A stretch of 43,297 nucleotides of DNA, taken from positions 1-43,297 of the forward strand of contig JAFXOB010000221.1 in assembly GCA_017529005.1 (NCBI GenBank). Reading direction: 5' to 3'. This document shows positions 7,155 to 15,446 of this stretch, piece by piece. The stretch's first letter is position 1, and each line of letters begins with the position of its first letter. The notes beneath the pieces are model-generated. The model was given only the letters and a program-made list of their open reading frames with translations, made no database searches and was not told the DNA's origin. This DNA comes from Elusimicrobiota bacterium. GTDB taxonomy: Bacteria; Elusimicrobiota; Endomicrobiia; Endomicrobiales; Endomicrobiaceae. The translations under genes and the position numbers were made by a program.

Positions 7155-7673
7155 ATGAATAAACGAATATATTATAAAACTAATTACAAATCACCTTTAG
7201 GTAAAATCATAATTTGTTGTGATGAAAAAGAAAATATTGTCGGTTTATGGTTTGAAAAGCAAAAATATTTTGCCGATAACATTGACGGCAAAATAATAGA
7301 AAATGATAACCTGAAAATATTTACAAAAGTAAAAGATTGGCTAAACAAATACTTTGCAGGTAAGAAACCTGATATAAATGAAATTCCTGTTAAATTTATA
7401 GGAAACGAGTTTAAAAAATCCGTTTGGAAAATTTTATGTAAAATACCTTATGGTAAAGTTATAACCTATGGCGATATAGCAAAACAAATTGCAAATCAAA
7501 AAGGTATAACAAAAATGTCTGCCCAAGCCATAGGTGGTGCAGTAGGGCATAATCCCATATCAATAATAGTCCCTTGTCACAGAGTTGTTGGTAAAAACGG
7601 CAAACTAACCGGATATGCTGCAGGACTCGATAAAAAGAAAAAACTTTTAGAACTCGAACAGACAAATATATAA
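7155..7673 (+). CDS. ogt: Methylated-DNA-[protein]-cysteine S-methyltransferase (Ogt/AGT)
   Basis: Repairs O6-alkylguanine by transferring the alkyl group to its own cysteine. The active-site motif IIVPCHRVVGKNGKLTGYAAG is complete, preceded by the DNA-recognition helix region (GKVITYGDIAKQIANQKG) and a conserved VGGAVGHNP-like loop (IGGAVGHNPI). A short N-terminal ribonuclease-like domain (about residues 1-75) completes a normal 172-residue protein. There is no clear ribosome site, and the start lies close behind a terminator, so its promoter is not obvious. Confidence 0.92.
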   Translation: MNKRIYYKTNYKSPLGKIIICCDEKENIVGLWFEKQKYFADNIDGKIIENDNLKIFTKVKDWLNKYFAGKKPDINEIPVKFIGNEFKKSVWKILCKIPYGKVITYGDIAKQIANQKGITKMSAQAIGGAVGHNPISIIVPCHRVVGKNGKLTGYAAGLDKKKKLLELEQTNI

Positions 7674-7680
7674 AATTTGT

Positions 7681-7709
7681 TTAATACAATTACCAAAAAA
7701 TGGTAAAAT
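7681..7709 (+). promoter_or_regulatory. Possible feoB promoter with inverted-repeat operator
   Basis: TTACCA-AAAAA-TGGTAA (7690-7706) is a perfect 6-bp inverted repeat overlapping a possible -10, TAAAAT (7704-7709); a weak -35 (TTAATA, 7681-7686) lies 17 bases upstream. It is the best candidate site for iron control of feoB in this gap. The binding protein is unknown; the palindrome differs from the one at 2086. Confidence 0.4.
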
Positions 7710-7761
7710 ATATTGATATTTTATATATGAAATACTATTTATCAAAGAAGGTAAATAACAG

Positions 7762-9678
7762 ATGTCAAAACTTATAGCATTTGTCGGTAATCCTAATGTC
7801 GGCAAATCCGTAATATTTAATAAACTTACAGGGCAATATGCCGTTGTTTCAAATTATGCAGGAACTACGGTTGATGTGACAAGGGGAACCATTACAATAG
7901 GTAGTGAACAATACCAGGTTGTAGATACTCCGGGCACATACTCTTTAATGCCGTTATCGGAAGATGAACAAGTAACAAGAGATTTAATAATAAAAGAAAA
8001 GCCTAACATTATAGTACAAGTTTGCGATATGAAAAATATTGAAAGATCGTTACACTTGTTTTGTGAACTTGCATTATTCAAAATTCCTATGGTGTTGGTT
8101 TTAAATATGAGGGATGAAGCATTACAATCCGGTATTAGAATTAATATAAAAAAGCTTACAGAAATTTTAGGTGTTCCTATAACTTGTTGCACTGCAACAA
8201 CAGGCGACGGTGTAAACGAAATTTTAAAAGTTATACCGCAAGCAACAATAAGTAACTTAACGGTTGAATATAAAAACAGTAAAGATATTTTAACAATAGA
8301 AAATGTTTTAAAAGATAAATCTTCAATATCCAAAGCATTGGCTGTATATTTGTTGTCCGGAGATAAAGATATAAAACAGTATGTTCCGCAAAAGTTGCAG
8401 GAAAAAGTTTTTAAGTTGGTATCCGATACCGTTAAAGATGAATACAAAATGTTTGCGGCACAAATATTTCACGATAACAATGAAACTATATTGAATATTG
8501 TTTCCGATGTAAAAAAAATAAAGCACAGAAAACATAAAGGTTTTATGGAAAAGTTGGGCAACATTTGTTTGCAACCCTTTTGGGGAACAATAATAATGTT
8601 GTTCATAATTTTTATAATGTATGAATTTATAGGAGTGTTTGTTGCAGGTTTTGTTGTAGATTGGATACAAACAAAAGTGTTTGAAGAGTTAATAAATCCA
8701 TTTATAGCAAATTGTTTTGATTATTTAGGTACAGGCGGATTTGTAAATTTCATAAAAGATTTGTTTGTAGGACAATACGGAATTTTTACAATGGCAATAC
8801 CTTACGCTTTTGCAATAATCTTTCCTATAGTTATTGCCTTTTTTTCATTTTTCGGAATACTTGAAGATTCAGGTTATTTACCGAGATTATCGGTAATTCT
8901 TAACAGATTATTTTCGCTTGTAGGGTTAAACGGTAAAGCTGTTCTTCCTATGGTGTTAGGTTTGGGTTGCGGAACAATGGCAGTATTAAGTTCAAGAATA
9001 CTTGAAACGAAAAAAGAAAGAATGATAGTTGTGATTTTATTATCTCTTTCAATACCATGTTCTGCTCAGTTGGGAATAATTCTTGCAATGTTATCATCAG
9101 TATCTTATAAGGCAACGATAGTTTGGTTATTATGCATACTATTTTCACTTTTCTTGGTAGGCAAAATTTTAGATTTCTATGTTAAAGGTGAATCTACAAA
9201 CTTTATTATAGAAATTCCTAAAATGAGAATACCGTCAATAATAAACATTTTATCTAAAGTTAAAATGCGACTTGTTTGGTATATGAAAGAGGTAGTACCT
9301 TTATTTATTTTAGCTACTGTCGGCCTATTTTTTATGGACAAAATTCATTTGCTTACAACATTGGAAAAATGGTTTTCTCCGATAGTAGTAAAATTTTTGG
9401 GGTTACCTATAGAAACGACGAGTACATTTATTATGGGCTTTTTAAGAAGAGATTACGGGGCATCCGGAATTTATACTTTGGCACAGGACGGACTTTTAAA
9501 TGGAGGACAAATTTTAGTCAGTGCTGTAGTTATAACATTGTTTGTTCCGTGTCTTGCACAGAGTTTAATGGTAATAAAAGAGCATGGAATAAAAATTGCA
9601 TCATTAGTTTTTGTAGCGATTACAACTTATGCCGTTTTATTTGGGGGATTGTTAAGATTTTTATTATCGGGATTTTAA
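7762..9678 (+). CDS. feoB: FeoB ferrous iron transporter
   Basis: GTP-gated Fe(II) importer of the inner membrane. The N-terminal G domain shows GNPNVGKS (9-16), DTPG (55-58) and NMRD (115-118), followed by a helical spacer and two gate-type membrane regions, including GLGCGTMAV with conserved Cys and the ending GGLLRFLLSGF. The length of 638 residues is at the short end of the family, mainly because of short loops. A ribosome site GAAGG precedes the start. bioG begins 4 bases after the stop. No separate feoA is adjacent; the FeoA domain is instead fused to the DtxR-type regulator at 11162. Confidence 0.96.
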   Translation: MSKLIAFVGNPNVGKSVIFNKLTGQYAVVSNYAGTTVDVTRGTITIGSEQYQVVDTPGTYSLMPLSEDEQVTRDLIIKEKPNIIVQVCDMKNIERSLHLFCELALFKIPMVLVLNMRDEALQSGIRINIKKLTEILGVPITCCTATTGDGVNEILKVIPQATISNLTVEYKNSKDILTIENVLKDKSSISKALAVYLLSGDKDIKQYVPQKLQEKVFKLVSDTVKDEYKMFAAQIFHDNNETILNIVSDVKKIKHRKHKGFMEKLGNICLQPFWGTIIMLFIIFIMYEFIGVFVAGFVVDWIQTKVFEELINPFIANCFDYLGTGGFVNFIKDLFVGQYGIFTMAIPYAFAIIFPIVIAFFSFFGILEDSGYLPRLSVILNRLFSLVGLNGKAVLPMVLGLGCGTMAVLSSRILETKKERMIVVILLSLSIPCSAQLGIILAMLSSVSYKATIVWLLCILFSLFLVGKILDFYVKGESTNFIIEIPKMRIPSIINILSKVKMRLVWYMKEVVPLFILATVGLFFMDKIHLLTTLEKWFSPIVVKFLGLPIETTSTFIMGFLRRDYGASGIYTLAQDGLLNGGQILVSAVVITLFVPCLAQSLMVIKEHGIKIASLVFVAITTYAVLFGGLLRFLLSGF

Positions 9679-9682
9679 AACA

Positions 9683-10324
9683 ATGAAAACGAAATTAATA
9701 GAAAATAACAGTAACGATTTAGTTTTATTTTTGACCGGTTGGGGATGTGATGATAACCAGTTTAAAAATTTTTATTCAAGCAAAAACTTATTATTGTGTT
9801 GGGATTATTCTACATTAGATTTTGAGTTTGATTTTAGAAAATATAATAAAGTAAGTTTATTAGCTTACTCTGCAGGGGTTACGATTGCTTGTTTATTACA
9901 AGACAAGTTACCTAAATTTGATAAAAAAGTTGCCGTAAACGGTAATCCTTTAATGACAGATAAAAAATTCGGTATAAGCAACAAAATAATAGATTTAATG
10001 TTAAACTTAAATTTAGACAATTGTATGGATTTTATATCAACATATTTGGTTTATGACGAACAAGAACTGAAGAAATTTCTTGCTGCACCGTCTTACAGAC
10101 CGTTTGAAAGTTCAAAACAGGAATTAATAAAATTACAAGAATATTGTGATTTAAAATATAAACCTATGGAATTTGATAAAGTAATATTATCCGATACCGA
10201 TAAAGTTTTTAGTCCGAGTACACAACAGGAATATTTTAAAGACAAATTCGTATTGCTAAAAAATGCAGCACATCATACACCGTTTTTGAGATTTAATTCT
10301 GTTGATGAGTTGTTTAGTTTATAA
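9683..10324 (+). CDS. bioG: BioG-like pimeloyl-ACP methyl ester esterase
   Basis: An alpha/beta hydrolase of the BioG (DUF452) family, which frees pimeloyl-ACP from its methyl ester in biotin synthesis. The FLTGWGCDDNQF opening is characteristic. The nucleophile is Ser63 in AYSAGV, the likely acid lies in SDTDKVFSP (171-173), and the catalytic His is in NAAHHTPFLRF (197/198). The length of 213 residues is typical. No other biotin genes are in the window, and it sits between feoB and an acetyltransferase gene, 4 bases after feoB, so its placement looks opportunistic. The family is fairly sure; the exact substrate is inferred. Confidence 0.82.
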   Translation: MKTKLIENNSNDLVLFLTGWGCDDNQFKNFYSSKNLLLCWDYSTLDFEFDFRKYNKVSLLAYSAGVTIACLLQDKLPKFDKKVAVNGNPLMTDKKFGISNKIIDLMLNLNLDNCMDFISTYLVYDEQELKKFLAAPSYRPFESSKQELIKLQEYCDLKYKPMEFDKVILSDTDKVFSPSTQQEYFKDKFVLLKNAAHHTPFLRFNSVDELFSL

Positions 10325-10335
10325 AGGAGTATAGA

Positions 10336-10866
10336 ATGGGAATTCCAAATCCTAATAAAATATTTCCTAATAAAAATATTAAGACAATAATAAATGTTAA
10401 ACCTACGATAAAGAACAAAAATATTATTGTTGGTGATTTTACCTATTTTGCCGATACGGACTTTGAAAAACATGTAACACACCACTACGATTTTATCGGT
10501 GACAAACTTATAATAGGAAAATTTTGCCAAATAGCTGCAGGAGTAAATTTTGTGATGAACGGAGCAAATCATCAAATGAATGCGGTTACAACGTTTCCTT
10601 TTTATATTTTTGAAGGTTGGAAACAAAAAGCTCCGGCATTAAGTAAGTTACCGTTAAAGGGTGATACCATAATAGGTAACGATGTTTGGATAGGTCAAAA
10701 TGTAACAATTTTGCCCGGAGTACATATAGGAGACGGTGCGATTATAGGTTTAAATTCGGTTGTAGGCAGCGATGTAAAACCTTATACAATAGTTGCAGGT
10801 AATCCTGCAAAAGTAATAAGAAAAAGATTTGATAATGAGTTAATAAAATTGTTACTTAAACTATAA
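10336..10866 (+). CDS. Vat/CatB-like hexapeptide acetyltransferase, truncated by in-frame stop
   Basis: Left-handed beta-helix acyltransferase of the xenobiotic (streptogramin/chloramphenicol) acetyltransferase group. It opens MGIPNPNKIFPN, has the catalytic His79 in NGANHQMNAVTTFPF, and hexapeptide repeats (IIGNDVWIGQNVTILPGVHIGDGAIIGLNSVV) ending AGNPAKVIRKRF. AAGGAG precedes the start, 11 bases after bioG. Family members normally continue ...LLKIKWWDW...; here the frame stops at LLKL-TAA and the very next in-frame codons encode WWDKSIKEINEL. The catalytic fold is intact, so the product may still work without its C-terminal helices. The natural substrate is unknown; resistance should not be assumed. 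Confidence 0.85.
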   Translation: MGIPNPNKIFPNKNIKTIINVKPTIKNKNIIVGDFTYFADTDFEKHVTHHYDFIGDKLIIGKFCQIAAGVNFVMNGANHQMNAVTTFPFYIFEGWKQKAPALSKLPLKGDTIIGNDVWIGQNVTILPGVHIGDGAIIGLNSVVGSDVKPYTIVAGNPAKVIRKRFDNELIKLLLKL

Positions 10867-10968
10867 TGGTGGGATAAGAGCATAAAAGAAATTAATGAAC
10901 TGATACCGATTTTAACCGACAATGATTTAGTTAAAGTAAAGAATTTTTTGAAAAATTATTTAAAATAA
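10867..10968 (+). pseudogene. Detached C-terminal tail of the Vat/CatB-like acetyltransferase
   Basis: Directly behind the TAA at 10864-10866 and in the same frame lie 33 codons starting WWDKSIKEINELIPILTDND and ending KNFLKNYLK before a second TAA (10966-10968). WWD followed by an amphipathic helix is what intact family members have at this point. A single base change (for example AAA to TAA) would explain the break. A sequencing error or stop read-through is also possible. Confidence 0.75.
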
Positions 10969-10990
10969 AAAATTTGCTAAACAAATTTTT
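10968..10990 (+). terminator. AT-rich hairpin after the acetyltransferase tail
   Basis: AAAAATTTG-CTAAA-CAAATTTTT is a perfect 9-bp stem that starts at the second stop codon and ends in a T run. It is weak in GC, but its position fits the end of the feoB operon. Confidence 0.5.
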
Positions 10991-11020
10991 ACCTTGCAGT
11001 TGTTTGTTGCAATCAAAGAC

Positions 11021-11131
11021 TTTCAAGATTTTAAATTATAACGAAGTATTTTCCGCCTGAAGTGTACAAAAGGAAAAACGGAGTGGCTGGTACTCGAAGA
11101 AGGAAAATACAAAGTTAGAATTTAAAAGATA
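11021..11131. repeat. Long imperfect palindrome, family P copy 1
   Basis: The left arm (11029-11054) and right arm (11102-11127) are inverted copies matching at 22 of 26 bases, with TTTTAAATT...GTATTTTCC shared. The inner part carries TGAAGTGTAC and GGTACTCGA around about 27 unmatched bases. Nearly the same element lies at 27691-27815 in the opposite orientation. It is MITE-like in form, but no transposase or clear target duplication is seen. The remaining non-coding bases 10991-11020 include TTGCAGTTGTTTGTTGCAA-like sequence similar to the cores of the other repeats. Confidence 0.7.
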
Positions 11132-11161
11132 AAGTTGTTTAGCTCAAGCAAAGGAGAAAAA

Positions 11162-11830
11162 ATGGCTCTAAACGAGCACAAAAGTAAGACGAACAGAGAT
11201 ATTGAAGAAGCGCTTGGTGTAATTTGGACATCAATTCAAAGAGGAAACGACGACTTTGAAGAAGTATCAAAAACTGTTAAACAGGGTGTAGATGAAAATA
11301 TAATAGATGAACTTTTAAATGGTAAATATATAGTAAAAGAAGGCAATAAAATAAAACTCACCGATGCAGGTGAAGATTTGGGAAAACAACTTACAAGAAG
11401 ACACAGACTTACTGAAAGATTATTAGCTGATGTTTTAGATTTTAACAGACAGGATATAGAAAAAATTGCTTGCGATTTGGAACATAATCTTTCTACCGAT
11501 TTGGCAGATTCTATATGTACATTGCTCGGTCATCCTAAACAGTGTCCTCACGGAAATCCTATACCGGAAGGAAACTGTTGTAAAAATTCAAGCAGCAAAA
11601 TAGAGTCTATAGTTGTTCCTTTATCAAAAGTTGATATTGCCGAAGATGTAACACTTTCGTATATAGTTACAACAAATCATGATTATATGCACAAACTTTT
11701 GTCTCTCGGTATGGTGCCGGGAACAAAATTGAAATTACATCAAAAGTTTCCTACGTATATTGTGAAAGTTAATGAGACACAAATTGCATTAGACGGTGAA
11801 GTTGCAAACTTAATTTATGTAAGGAAATAA
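11162..11830 (+). CDS. DtxR-family metal-dependent repressor with C-terminal FeoA domain
   Basis: Iron- or manganese-sensing repressor. It has a winged-helix DNA-binding region (about 1-75), then the dimerisation/metal domain RRHRLTERLLADVLDF with His81 and Glu85, Cys104, Glu107 and His108, and QCPHGNPIP with Cys128 and His130. Residues 150-222 form an SH3-like FeoA domain (VVPLSKVDIAEDV...LSLGMVPGTKLKL). The cysteine pair in GNCC (139-140) is extra. ATG 11162 is chosen because AAGGAG (11151-11156) precedes it; a frame from 11135 lacks one. Being downstream of the feoB operon, it is the likely regulator of feoB and perhaps of the palindrome-bearing promoter at 2081. Confidence 0.92.
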   Translation: MALNEHKSKTNRDIEEALGVIWTSIQRGNDDFEEVSKTVKQGVDENIIDELLNGKYIVKEGNKIKLTDAGEDLGKQLTRRHRLTERLLADVLDFNRQDIEKIACDLEHNLSTDLADSICTLLGHPKQCPHGNPIPEGNCCKNSSSKIESIVVPLSKVDIAEDVTLSYIVTTNHDYMHKLLSLGMVPGTKLKLHQKFPTYIVKVNETQIALDGEVANLIYVRK

Positions 11831-11856
11831 ATTAAGTTTATAAAAAACATATAAAC

Positions 11857-11866
11857 TTGGTATAAT
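11857..11866 (+). promoter_or_regulatory. Extended -10 promoter of the division/wall operon
   Basis: TTGGTATAAT is an extended -10 (TGnTATAAT). The following ATG (11874) is only 7 bases beyond it, so the first mRNA would be leaderless. No good -35 is visible. It should drive the small membrane gene and the murC-ftsZ series. Confidence 0.6.
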
Positions 11867-11873
11867 TTAGATT

Positions 11874-12317
11874 ATGAAAATATTGAAAATAATATTATTA
11901 ACATCATTTATAAGCCTTTTGATATTTATACTATCTGTTTTTGTTGTATTTAAATTTATTATTACACCGGAACGAATAGATAAATATTTAGAAAATTATA
12001 TAGAAAAAAGTTTTAGACATAATATGACAAAAGCTGAATTATTAGTTAAACCTGAAAATGATCTTCTGGATGAGCTTTATACTACTTCAAATTCAAAAAT
12101 GAAAAGATATAAACATACCGATAAAGATCTTGATAATCTAAAAGTATTAGAAAGTTTTATGGATATTAAACAGCTTAAAACTTCAAAAATTTTTGATAAT
12201 TTAAGTGATCTTAATTTTTTTTCTTCGCAGTTGTCCAGTGATATTAATATGAGAATGGATCTTTTAAAATATAGAATAAACGAATATCTTTCAAACAAAA
12301 AGATAAAAGAGGAATAA
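11874..12317 (+). CDS. Single-pass membrane protein, first gene of the dcw operon
   Basis: This 147-residue protein has an N-terminal membrane anchor (LKIILLTSFISLLIFILSVFVVFKFI) and a charged, mostly helical periplasmic remainder. ITPERIDKYLENYIEKSF after the anchor resembles the start of the AsmA-family protein at 32229-34805 (LPEDKIKNYIVDYAKTNLN), so it may be a much-reduced relative, but this rests on one short stretch. There is no ribosome site; the ATG lies 7 bases after a -10 box. murC begins 1 base after its stop, so its product may act in division or wall synthesis. I cannot name it. Confidence 0.7.
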   Translation: MKILKIILLTSFISLLIFILSVFVVFKFIITPERIDKYLENYIEKSFRHNMTKAELLVKPENDLLDELYTTSNSKMKRYKHTDKDLDNLKVLESFMDIKQLKTSKIFDNLSDLNFFSSQLSSDINMRMDLLKYRINEYLSNKKIKEE

Positions 12318-12318
12318 A

Positions 12319-13671
12319 ATGTTTAACGGAAAACAGAGAATACATTTTGTAGGTATCGGTGGATCCGGAATGAGCGGTATTGCAGAAGTTGCACTGAATT
12401 TAGGTCATCAAGTTTCAGGTTCCGACATAAAAAAAACGGAAGTTACTCAACGATTAAAAGAGTTAGGTGCAAAAATATATATCGGACATAAAAAAGAAAA
12501 TATAAAAAATGTAGATGTTGTAGTAACATCTACTGCTATTTCAAAAGATAATCCGGAAGTTCAACAGGCAATAAAAGAAAAAATAATTATTATTCCAAGA
12601 ATAGAGATGCTTGCGGAACTTGCAAGATTAAAATATACAATTACAATTGCAGGAACGCACGGTAAAACAACAACAACATCAATGACATCAATGATATTGG
12701 ATGAGGGTGGTTTTGATCCTACGATAGTTATCGGCGGTAAGTTGAAGAATTTAAAAACAAATGCTCGTTTAGGTAAGGGTGAATATATGATAGCTGAAGC
12801 AGACGAGTCCGACGGTTCGTTTTTAAAACTATCCCCTGTATTAACGATAGTAACAAATATAGATAACGATCACCTTGATTATTATGGTTCTATGGACAAC
12901 TTAAAACAAGCTTTTATCAAACATATAAACAGTCTTCCTTTTTACGGTAGTGCAATGGTTTGTACTGACAGTCCTTTGGTTAAAGAAGTGTTACCTTATG
13001 CGACAAGAAAATATATTACTTACGGTTTTAAAGGCAATCCTGATATAACGGCAACGGATATTATAGTTGTTAACGGAAACACGGAATATACTGTTATTTA
13101 TAAAGGTAAAAAACTCGGTAAAATTTTGTTAAAAGTTCCGGGTGAACATAATGTGTTAAATTCGTTGGCGGCAATTGGTATTGGGCTGCAGTTTGATATA
13201 CCATTTGTAACAATAAGAGATGCGTTGTTTAAATTCGGCGGTGTAGGAAGAAGACTTGAAGTTAAGGGTGAAAAAAACGGTATAACTGTTATTGACGATT
13301 ACGGACATCATCCTACCGAAATAAATGCTACACTTTCTGCACTAAAACATAACTATCCGCACAAAAGATTAGTCACAATATTCCAACCGCACAGATATAC
13401 AAGAACAAGAAACTTGTATAAAGAGTTCGGTAAGGCTCTTAAAAAAGCGGATTTAGTTTATATTATGGATATTTATGCCGCAAGTGAAAAACCGATAAAA
13501 GGTGTAACATCGGATTTAATTGTAAATGCTGCAAAAGAAAATAAGTGTAATGTACAAAAGTTTACCGATATAAATTCCGTTGCAAAAACATTAAAAGAAA
13601 ATGATATCTTGTTAACACTCGGTGCAGGTAATGTTTGGCAACAGGGAGAAGAATTATTAAAAATAATATAG
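12319..13671 (+). CDS. murC: MurC, UDP-N-acetylmuramate-L-alanine ligase
   Basis: Adds the first amino acid of the peptidoglycan stem peptide in the cytoplasm. The N-terminal Rossmann motif VGIGGSGMSGIAEVALNLGH (11-30), the ATP loop AGTHGKTTT (111-119), the central motif EADESDGSFL and the C-terminal DDYGHHPTEI and QPHRYTRT are all present. The length of 450 residues is normal. GAGGAATAAA lies ahead of the start. Its 3' end overlaps the presumed start of murB by 37 bases. Confidence 0.97.
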   Translation: MFNGKQRIHFVGIGGSGMSGIAEVALNLGHQVSGSDIKKTEVTQRLKELGAKIYIGHKKENIKNVDVVVTSTAISKDNPEVQQAIKEKIIIIPRIEMLAELARLKYTITIAGTHGKTTTTSMTSMILDEGGFDPTIVIGGKLKNLKTNARLGKGEYMIAEADESDGSFLKLSPVLTIVTNIDNDHLDYYGSMDNLKQAFIKHINSLPFYGSAMVCTDSPLVKEVLPYATRKYITYGFKGNPDITATDIIVVNGNTEYTVIYKGKKLGKILLKVPGEHNVLNSLAAIGIGLQFDIPFVTIRDALFKFGGVGRRLEVKGEKNGITVIDDYGHHPTEINATLSALKHNYPHKRLVTIFQPHRYTRTRNLYKEFGKALKKADLVYIMDIYAASEKPIKGVTSDLIVNAAKENKCNVQKFTDINSVAKTLKENDILLTLGAGNVWQQGEELLKII

Positions 13672-14549
13672 AACATTTTTTATCCTCAATAAAATGTAAT
13701 TATAAATGTAATGAGCCGTTATCAAAACATACCACATTGTGTATAGGCGGTAACACAGATTATTTTGTTGAAGTTGAAACCGAAGAACAGTTGTTATCAT
13801 TATTAAAGTTTATAAATGAGAATAAAGTAAAGTTTTTTGTTATCGGCGGCGGTTCAAATATTTTATTTAGTGACGAAGGTTTTAACGGGATAGTGATAAA
13901 ACTTTCCGGTAAATTTTATAAATATGAAATATTTCAAAATATAGTTGTTTGCGGTAGTGCGGTAAGTTTAACTTATTTAGCACAACAAACAGCTGAGCAA
14001 GGGTTAAGCGGTTTAGAGCTTCTTTCCGGAATTCCGGGAACAGTAGGCGGTGCAGTTTACGGTAATGCAGGAGTAAAAAATTGTTCCATATCCGATATTA
14101 TTGATAAAATAGAAGTTGTTGATTATTTCGGAAATAAAAAAGTTTTAACTAAAAATGATATCAAATTTGAATATAGAAAAAGTGACTTGCAAGGCAACAT
14201 TATAACTAAGATATTTCTTGTCTTGAAAAAAGCTGATAAAAATGATATTTTAAAGACGATTTCACAAGAGCTTAAAAGAAGAAAAAGCTCGCAACCAATC
14301 GGCACTAAAAACGCAGGATGTATATTCAAAAATCCGAAAGATGATAGTGCAGGACGACTGATAGATTCTCTAAAACTTAAAAGTTATAGTGTCGGCGGGA
14401 TAAAAATATCCGATGTACATGCAAATTTCTTTATTAATAAAGATAACGGTTGTGCAAAAGATATGATAAGCTTAATAGATTTTGTAAGAAACGAAGTTTA
14501 TAAGAAATATAATATAAAACTTGAAACGGAAATAAAGATAATAAAATGA
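13635..14549 (+). CDS. murB: MurB, UDP-N-acetylenolpyruvoylglucosamine reductase
   Basis: FAD enzyme forming UDP-MurNAc. FAD contacts are IGGGSNILFSDEGFNG (70-85) and SGIPGTVGGAVYGNAG (131-146). Tyr180-Arg181 lie in EYRKSDLQG, the proton donor is Cys229 (NAGCIFKNP; many species use Ser) and the final acidic residue lies in LETEIK. No ATG exists near the expected N-terminus: the only standard start is TTG at 13635, inside murC. GGGAG (13644-13648) is followed 5 bases later by ATT codons, so a rare start codon is conceivable. The exact N-terminus is unsettled; the family is certain. Confidence 0.93.
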   Translation: MATGRRIIKNNIEHFLSSIKCNYKCNEPLSKHTTLCIGGNTDYFVEVETEEQLLSLLKFINENKVKFFVIGGGSNILFSDEGFNGIVIKLSGKFYKYEIFQNIVVCGSAVSLTYLAQQTAEQGLSGLELLSGIPGTVGGAVYGNAGVKNCSISDIIDKIEVVDYFGNKKVLTKNDIKFEYRKSDLQGNIITKIFLVLKKADKNDILKTISQELKRRKSSQPIGTKNAGCIFKNPKDDSAGRLIDSLKLKSYSVGGIKISDVHANFFINKDNGCAKDMISLIDFVRNEVYKKYNIKLETEIKIIK

Positions 14550-15445
14550 TAAATTTAAAAAATAAAAAAATAGGTGTGTTGTGCGGGGGAACATCTTCGG
14601 AAAGAGAAATCTCTTTAATGTCTGGTAAAGCAGTTTATAATGCAATAAAAAAATTAGGTTTTAAAACCGTTTTAATAGATGTAAACAAAAATGTAGCTCA
14701 AAAGTTGGTAAAAGAAAAAATAGATGTTGCATATATAACTTTGCACGGAACACCCGGTGAAGATGGAACAATTCAAGGTATGCTTGAAATTATGGGGATA
14801 CCTTATACCGGTTGCGGTGTATTTTCAAGTGCTGCAACTATAGACAAAATAATATCAAAAAAGATGTTTGAATCGGCAAAAATTCCTACGGCTAAATGGA
14901 CAATGATAGAAAAATTAAAACCGTTTGAAGAAATTCCTTTTCCCGTTGTCGTAAAACCTGCATCACAAGGTTCTGCAATAGGAATATCAATAGTAAAAAA
15001 CAAAAAAGAGTTTGAAAAAGCAGTAAAATTAGCTTTTTCTTATGAAGATAGAATATTGGTGGAAAAATATATTAAAGGTATAGAAGTTACTGCAGGTGTA
15101 TTAAACGGCAAACCTTTACCGGTGATAGAAATTGTTCCTAAAGGTAAATTTTATGATTTTAAATCTAAATATACCGTAGGGCAATCAACACATATTATTC
15201 CTGCAAGATTATCCGAAAAGGTATTGCACAAGATACAAAACATTGCATTGAAAGTTTATGATGAGTTCAGATGTAACGGAACATGCAGAGTTGATATGAT
15301 AGTAGATAAAAATAACGATATATATGTTTTGGAAGTAAATACTCTTCCGGGTATGACAAAAACATCGTTATTTCCGGATGCCGCAAAACATATGGGATTA
15401 AGTTTTGAAGATTTGGTATTGGAAATTTTAAAATCGGCAAGATAA
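14546..15445 (+). CDS. ddl: Ddl, D-alanine-D-alanine ligase
   Basis: Joins two D-alanines for the stem peptide. ATP-grasp enzyme of 299 residues with GVLCGGTSSEREISLMSG at the N-terminus, the serine loop ASQGSAIGIS, and the metal-binding end CRVDMIVDKNNDIYVLEVNTLPGMT. It overlaps murB by 4 bases (ATGA), so the order murC-murB-ddl-ftsQ-ftsA-ftsZ of the classical division and wall cluster is preserved, without murG, ftsW or murD in view. Confidence 0.96.
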   Translation: MINLKNKKIGVLCGGTSSEREISLMSGKAVYNAIKKLGFKTVLIDVNKNVAQKLVKEKIDVAYITLHGTPGEDGTIQGMLEIMGIPYTGCGVFSSAATIDKIISKKMFESAKIPTAKWTMIEKLKPFEEIPFPVVVKPASQGSAIGISIVKNKKEFEKAVKLAFSYEDRILVEKYIKGIEVTAGVLNGKPLPVIEIVPKGKFYDFKSKYTVGQSTHIIPARLSEKVLHKIQNIALKVYDEFRCNGTCRVDMIVDKNNDIYVLEVNTLPGMTKTSLFPDAAKHMGLSFEDLVLEILKSAR

Positions 15446-15446
15446 A

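Noticed and set aside
7854-8670. Two long minus-strand frames inside feoB
   Set aside because: They mirror conserved FeoB G-domain codons and have no ribosome sites or recognisable motifs.
10864-10866. Reassigned stop codon (TAA as sense)
   Set aside because: TAA ends nearly every other gene in the window, so a global recoding is not tenable; a local mutation or read-through remains.
11021-11131. Insertion sequence
   Set aside because: No transposase frame and no obvious target duplication; at most a non-autonomous element.
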